Origin: Conus ventricosus
Taxonomy: Eukaryota; Mollusca; Gastropoda; Neogastropoda; Conidae
DNA length: 22,500 nt
Direction: 5' to 3'
NCBI GenBank assembly: GCA_018398815.1
Contig: CM031615.1
Span: 58,714,534-58,737,033 of the forward strand
Both the position numbers and the translations under genes were made by a program. The notes beneath the pieces were generated by a model, which was given only the letters and a program-made list of their open reading frames with translations, ran no database searches and was not told where the DNA came from. Shown in pieces: positions 18,239 to 22,500 of this stretch; the first letter of the stretch is position 1, and the number at the start of each line of letters is the position of its first letter.

Positions 18239-19317
18239 TCCTGGCCAAAAGAAATCATGTAGCCTAGCAGACGCTCTTTCGTGCGTCTTACACCGAGGTG
18301 TCCAGACATAGGTATGTCATGAGCTACTTGTAGTACGTTAGATCTCAGTTTCCTGGGTACCACAACTTGGGTGTGTTGCGTCGTTGGTGTACGCACCTTC
18401 CTATACAGTATTCCTTTTTTGATTATAAATGATGTTTCAACACCTGTTTTGCTGGTACGTGCGTTCTCTGGTTTGCGGGCCAACTCAAACAACTTCTTGA
18501 GTGATGGGTCTTTTATCTGTTCTTCCTTCAACTCTGCAGGAGATACAATGCTGCAAGTCGCTTCTTTAATCTTGAGCGGTTTCATCTGCTTGCCGGTAAC
18601 TGCTGCCGCTTGGATGGGATAAAGGGGTACATTAATGATCCCTCCTCTTTCTTGCTTGCGTGTATTTCCAATCAATACTGGGCAAACGGGTTTTTCCATA
18701 ACGAGTACATCAGTCTTGTCTGAAAAGTAGGGAGTCTCCATATGTACACTCGCCACAGGAAGATTTTGTTTGACTGATGACGATGCCAGTGATACCTCCT
18801 TTTTCCGACCTGTATAGCAATGTTCTGGAACCAAGTCCTTCCTCACGATCGTCATGGTAGAGCCTGTATCTCTCACAGCATCCACCGTTTCTCCTTCGAC
18901 CTCTATCGTGCAATAGGGATTGAATTCGATCCCTTTACAACTATCACACAACTGTTGATCATCTTTTAGTTGACATTGTGCAGCCGCCGTCGTAGTACAC
19001 ATCGCTGTGTCATTTCTCTTTTGTGTACAATCCCTCTGGTGATGTGGTCCTCCACATCGGTAACACTTTATCTGGAAGCGATAATTTCTCCTGTCGTTGC
19101 CTCCCTTGTCAGGTACAGATCCCCTAGGCTTATCCTCCTTCCGAGCTTCCTTGTGTGGACCTCTGTTATCATTCCCATGACCATACCTACGATGATCAGG
19201 TTTGCTATCACGATAACTCAGTCTCCACAAGTCTCGTCTGTTCAAATAGATCTGCTGCTGCAACAGCTTCCTTTCCAGTCTGTGGATCTCTCTCCCTGAC
19301 AAATCTCGCCTGATCAA
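18136..19317 (-). CDS. pol segment: zinc knuckle, aspartic protease, start of integrase
   Basis: In the 394-codon frame the first 30 or so residues overlap gag out of frame and are probably not used. A basic region (about 35-82) leads to a zinc knuckle CYRCGGPHHQRDC at 85-97, one residue shorter than the common CX2CX4HX4C pattern. The aspartic protease follows, with its active site DTGS at 150-153 and an LIG motif near 215. The protein then passes directly into the integrase HHCC domain, with histidines at 333 and 340 (AHDIPMSGHLG). No reverse transcriptase lies between protease and integrase, which gives the copia-like order. After residue about 350 (near 18265) the frame is shifted and the tail to 18136 is not genuine. 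The frame is offset by +1 relative to gag. Confidence 0.87.
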   Translation of the reverse strand: MIRRDLSGREIHRLERKLLQQQIYLNRRDLWRLSYRDSKPDHRRYGHGNDNRGPHKEARKEDKPRGSVPDKGGNDRRNYRFQIKCYRCGGPHHQRDCTQKRNDTAMCTTTAAAQCQLKDDQQLCDSCKGIEFNPYCTIEVEGETVDAVRDTGSTMTIVRKDLVPEHCYTGRKKEVSLASSSVKQNLPVASVHMETPYFSDKTDVLVMEKPVCPVLIGNTRKQERGGIINVPLYPIQAAAVTGKQMKPLKIKEATCSIVSPAELKEEQIKDPSLKKLFELARKPENARTSKTGVETSFIIKKGILYRKVRTPTTQHTQVVVPRKLRSNVLQVAHDIPMSGHLGVRRTKERLLGYMISFGQEWKVTSKDIVRHAIRVRDVSVEIVLGKRQFRGCR

Positions 19318-20023
19318 AAGGCAATGCTTCCAGAAATTTCTCTAGGATTAACATTTCTTTCAAATCCTTTTCTGTCCTGTTGGACAAATTCAACCACCTC
19401 TCTAGCCACATTGACAAACGATCCCATAGTGACAATGACGTGTCAGTGCTCTCTTTGCGTGCTGTACGGAATTTCTGTCTGTAATGGCCAGCACTCAGTT
19501 GATACTTATGCAAAAGTGCCTGTTTGATGAGTTTATAGTCCGCTGACTCTGCCGCGGGTAGTTTTACATACGCTTCCCTAGCTCTGCCCTTGAGTAATGG
19601 AGCTAACCTGGCACCCCATTCCTCCTCGTTCCATCCGTTGATGACTGCTACCTTTTCAAATTGAGTCAAATATGACTCAAGGTCGTCCTTGTCCTCTAAG
19701 TAAGGTAACTTGACCTTAGCTGACACTACAGTCTGAAGAATGGATTGGGCGCTAGCACTTGGTTGAGCATCACCACTGCTTCCTGCTTCTAGCTGTAATT
19801 GTCTCTCGGCCCTTCTTTCTTCTCGATCTCTTTCCTCCTTTCTTTCTTCTCGATCTCGTTCCTCACGTTCCTTTTCCTTGACGTAAAGAGCAAGTTCTGC
19901 TCCTTTTAGGCCTAGCTCTAGTGCCTCGGCTTTCCATTGTTGGAATTGCGCACTAGTCTGAATTTGCTGAGACTGACTTTCGTCAGTGGCAGATGCCTGA
20001 CGTCGGGACTTTCTTGTCGGCAT
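19208..20023 (-). CDS. gag: gag: SCAN-like capsid protein of the Ty3/gypsy element
   Basis: The first ATG in the frame is at 20023, with G at -3, and gives 271 residues; the open frame extends upstream to 20104 without an ATG. The N-terminus is basic (MPTRKSRRQ). Residues about 45-80 are a highly charged Glu/Arg repeat likely to form a long helix or coiled coil, encoded by an imperfect DNA duplication. Residues about 105-265 match the SCAN/gypsy capsid pattern: KLPYLEDKDDLESYLTQFE, GRAREAYVKLP, LLHKYQLSAGHYRQKFR, LILEKFLEALP and FVRERDPQTGKEAV. The protein should assemble the virus-like particle that packages element RNA. It ends just before the zinc knuckle, which lies in the +1 frame after a short overlap. 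That is either a programmed +1 shift or a one-base insertion near 19220. Confidence 0.85.
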   Translation of the reverse strand: MPTRKSRRQASATDESQSQQIQTSAQFQQWKAEALELGLKGAELALYVKEKEREERDREERKEERDREERRAERQLQLEAGSSGDAQPSASAQSILQTVVSAKVKLPYLEDKDDLESYLTQFEKVAVINGWNEEEWGARLAPLLKGRAREAYVKLPAAESADYKLIKQALLHKYQLSAGHYRQKFRTARKESTDTSLSLWDRLSMWLERWLNLSNRTEKDLKEMLILEKFLEALPFDQARFVRERDPQTGKEAVAAADLFEQTRLVETELS

Positions 20024-20909
20024 GTCTCCTACCACTGCAAGTCCTGATGTCTTAACAAATTTAATAAATAGGCTACAAGTAACGCGGAAACCGAATACTG
20101 TCACGCGTTAATGCCAAATGATATTGACACACGTTTCAAAACACAGAGTGTAAAGAAACAACTTCCCACCACGACTGGAAACACACTACACAACCCCGTG
20201 TAGTAAAAAAAATGGGGATAAACACACTCGAAACCCCAAACACGTGTATTCAAAACACGTCAACAAACCAAACCACGGTTTGTACACACAGCTACCGAAC
20301 GAACGTACTAACTGACGAACGGACGTGCTGAAAAATATATCTCCAATATCGTACGTACGATTTACCAAGATAATACGGCGCCCGCAAAATAGCCCGTGGT
20401 GCTACCTCGCATCCACGTTAATAGCTTACGTTGAAATGCCGCTATAGAGTATCAATACTTTACTCTAATCGTCGTGTCACAATCCGACACAAATACAACA
20501 CCACTGCACAACTCCAATGCAGTACGTCAAGATTGCACTAACCTGGCAACTTGAATAAACACTTCTTCTTCACAACAGATCTAATGAAATAGATCTAAAA
20601 GAAGTTAAAACATGTCGTGGTAATATGACGTGAATTGGCAAAGGTCGTTACTTTCTCTGTACTGTGTTGAGGCCTTTTCAAAAATTAGGGAAATAATGAA
20701 CAAATAGCGTCGCGACTAACGAAATAAATATAAATGATTATGAACAAAAAATGTGAAATTTAGATTTTTCTAATTATATGTTTAGATGGTCAACACATAT
20801 AATAGATCACAGAGCGCATTGCCCAACCTCCCACTAGAAAAAAGGTGAGGTTGCGGTCTACAATTCTTGCCTGCGTCACTGAGTCTTCCAGGTACTTTCA
20901 GATCGAAAG
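20024..20909 (-). other. long untranslated leader of the retrotransposon
   Basis: About 890 bp between the primer binding site and the gag ATG hold no open frame longer than 60 codons with a recognisable feature. Such a leader would include the packaging signal in a mobile copy. No further structure could be assigned by eye. Confidence 0.6.
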
Positions 20910-20929
20910 ATCCCCGGGGCGAGCCCCCA
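20910..20929 (-). promoter_or_regulatory. primer binding site, tRNA-Pro-like
   Basis: In element sense the sequence TGGGGGCTCGCCCCGGGGAT lies 7 bases downstream of the 5' LTR end (CGTCACA). It is complementary to a tRNA 3' end ending GAGCCCCCA. Its first ten bases equal those of the classical tRNA-Pro binding site; the rest differs, which may reflect the host's own tRNA-Pro. Minus-strand DNA synthesis would start here. Confidence 0.78.
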
Positions 20930-20936
20930 AATTATA

Positions 20937-22500
20937 TGTGACGTTTTTAATAAGACCCCATTCATAAATGATGGTTGAATGCTCAGGCAAGAACGATAGA
21001 CCGTAGTAGGAAAGTCAAGCTTTCGTCCACACCCTTCACTTTCTTTCTACAGATGGAAACAAGAGGTTTGATCTTTGACACAACAACTGAATTTAATTAA
21101 ATGTGAATAAAGATGATGGTGATCTGCAATGAATATGTCGTATAGTTGCTTTGAGTGTTGATGTCCGTTTGTTCCCTATGAAATGATCACACACAAAAGA
21201 AATTAATCATGCACATGTAAATAATAACCACAAAGTCTCTGTCCTTCTTCCCTTCACTTCTTGCAGTAGCACAAATATTAACTGTCCGCTCGTGCTACAG
21301 AATATCTTCCGGAGGACACACACAGGTTATAGTCATACACAGGATATAATAATGTATAGAAAAATGTCTGGTAAACATGTACTTTAGAGTACGAAATTCA
21401 TGGGGCTGTTTGTACGCACTTTTTCGGGTGTTTTCGGTTCGGAATGATGCAAAGAGACGTAAGACACCCTCACCTGCCCACTTTGACCTGTCCTGCCCCA
21501 CTTGTGGGTGCAAATAATTTATTTCACTTCACAGTAGGGATATGCATGCACATCCAATGCGCCATTTTGGTTGTGCCCATGTGATCAGCAACCAAAATGG
21601 CGCATTGGATGTGCATGCATATCCCTACTTGTGAAGTAAAATAAATGATTTGCACCCACAAGTGGGGCAGGACAGGTCAAAGTGGGCAGGTGAGGGTGTC
21701 TTACGTCTCTTTGCATCGTTCCGAACCGAAAACACCCGAAAAAGTGCGTACAAACAGCCCATGAATTTCGTACTCTAAAGTACATGTTTACCAAATAATT
21801 TATTTCACTTCACAAGTAGGGATATGCATGCACATCCAATGCGCCATTTTGGTTGCTGATCACATGGGCACAAACGTGATGACGTTGTGCCCATGTGATC
21901 AGCAACCAAAATGGCGCATTGGATGTGCATGCATATCCCTACTTGTGAAGTGAAATAAATTATTTGCACCCACAAGTGGGCAGGACAGGTCAAAGTGGGC
22001 AGGTGAGGGTGTCTTACGTCTCTTTGCATCGAGAAGAACCGAAAACAGCCGAAAAAGTGCGTACAAACAGCCCCATGAATTTCGTACTCTAAAGTACATG
22101 TTTACCAAATGTCTGAGTGTGTTCTGGCGTGCTTTGATGTGGAGGGATGTGTTTATGAAATTTGCCACTCAGCTTCACGGAATCGTGTAACGTTCCGGAG
22201 TTCCGCTGGCGTTCACGGCTTTCTCCCAGATCCCGGCAAGGTCGACACACCAGCCCGTTCCTCCCGACGAAGGATGTAGCGGGATAAAGATGTGTGCCGA
22301 AGAAGGATGAAGTGGAATAGCAGGAGTGGTAGTAGAACAGGAACAGGAATGTAGAACAGAACCGGATAGGACCTCAACATAGACTTCCTTGACTACAGCT
22401 ACGGACTCGCCCACGGAACGATGAGACTCGTTCAGACTCTCCCCGAAAAAAGTTGTGGGTGTCGTCTATGCCCTGTAGTGCCCCTTCAGTCTGGCCTAGA
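20937..22500 (-). repeat. 5' LTR of the retrotransposon, interrupted and truncated by the window edge
   Basis: Aligned by eye to the left LTR over 15498-16310, the copy differs by about seven substitutions and about ten short indels, ignoring the 737-bp insertion. This LTR would hold the element's promoter (U3), which the insertion at 21370 now splits. About 390 bp of the LTR lie outside the window. Confidence 0.87.
21362..22114. mobile_element. foldback DNA element, 737 bp, with 8-bp target-site duplication
   Basis: The element occupies 21370-22106 and is absent from the other LTR, which has uninterrupted sequence at the site. It starts ggtaaacatgtactttagag and ends with the reverse complement. 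The flanking AAATGTCT is duplicated at 21362-21369 and 22107-22114 (a 9-bp reading is possible if the terminal G is counted as target). Unit 1 (21370-21792) is a complete palindrome of about 205-bp arms. Unit 2 (21793-22106) has a shortened left arm and a full right arm. No transposase is encoded, so it is a non-autonomous MITE or foldback element. The duplication length fits several DNA transposon superfamilies, and I cannot assign one. Confidence 0.85.

Larger units (their letters stand above)
15498..22500 (-). mobile_element. Ty3/gypsy LTR retrotransposon, Gmr1-like domain order, defective
   Basis: Near-identical sequence starts with tgtgacg at 15498 and again at 20937, and these two direct repeats flank a minus-strand coding region. 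Domain order on the minus strand is capsid-like gag (from 20023), zinc knuckle, aspartic protease, integrase HHCC, DD35E core, GPY/F module, then a reverse transcriptase fragment. Integrase upstream of reverse transcriptase is the order of Gmr1-type Ty3/gypsy elements. RNase H and most of reverse transcriptase are absent and the frame changes four times, so this copy could move only with help from an intact relative. The right LTR runs off the window; by comparison with the left LTR about 390 bp are missing. The target-site duplication therefore cannot be tested. Confidence 0.88.

Noticed and set aside
20024..20104. Upstream extension of gag (27 extra residues)
   Set aside because: No ATG opens this part of the frame; the first ATG at 20023 has a suitable context and begins a basic N-terminus typical of gag.

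Overview
The window looks like non-coding, repeat-rich nuclear DNA from an animal, most likely a lophotrochozoan and probably a gastropod mollusc. The reasons are very dense microsatellites of every class, several tRNA-derived SINE-type elements, a Ty3/gypsy element with a SCAN-like capsid, and no recognisable host protein-coding gene on either strand. The species is an inference from the style of the sequence; no host marker gene is present to fix it. No rRNA gene, functional tRNA gene, CRISPR array or bacterial operon was seen.

Layout. 1-165 is a 60-bp tandem repeat cut by the window edge. 166-2980 is spacer with (CT)n and (GT)n microsatellites and unusually long G or C homopolymers. 2981-3387 (minus) is the last part of a non-LTR retrotransposon ORF2, followed by about 390 bp of (GT)/(GC) repeat. 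4385-5168, 5605-5945 and 8050-8605 hold one degenerate minisatellite family (unit about 43-50 bp). It is interrupted by a 412-bp SINE at 5181-5592 (12-bp target-site duplication, TSD), then by a CTG/CTA tract, unique sequence and an 851-bp minus-strand tRNA-headed retroposon at 6840-7690 (14-bp TSD). A third tRNA-headed element lies near 8600-8812. 8830-11500 is dominated by polypurine/polypyrimidine, trinucleotide and (AC)n(GA)n tracts, including 333 uninterrupted purines. 11570-12320 is a seven-copy array of about 100 bp per unit whose first four copies alternate as a 201-bp dimer. 12750-15490 holds tetranucleotide, (CA)n and (GT)n repeats and a diverged relative of the 5181-5592 SINE.

The most coherent system is a minus-strand Ty3/gypsy retrotransposon from 15498 to beyond the right edge. 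It has a complete 1203-bp LTR (15498-16700), a polypurine tract, and the domain order capsid, zinc knuckle, protease, integrase (HHCC, DD35E, GPY/F), then a fragment of reverse transcriptase. A tRNA-Pro-like primer binding site and the start of the second LTR (20937 onward) follow. Integrase before reverse transcriptase is the Gmr1-type, copia-like order. The copy cannot be autonomous: most of reverse transcriptase and all of RNase H are missing and the reading frame changes four times. The two LTRs still differ by only about 1% in substitutions, so insertion was recent. Short indels outnumber substitutions between the LTRs, so some frameshifts may be assembly errors.

The second LTR carries a later insertion, a 737-bp foldback element (21370-22106) with an 8-bp TSD. 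It is built as one complete palindrome joined to a second, 5'-truncated one.
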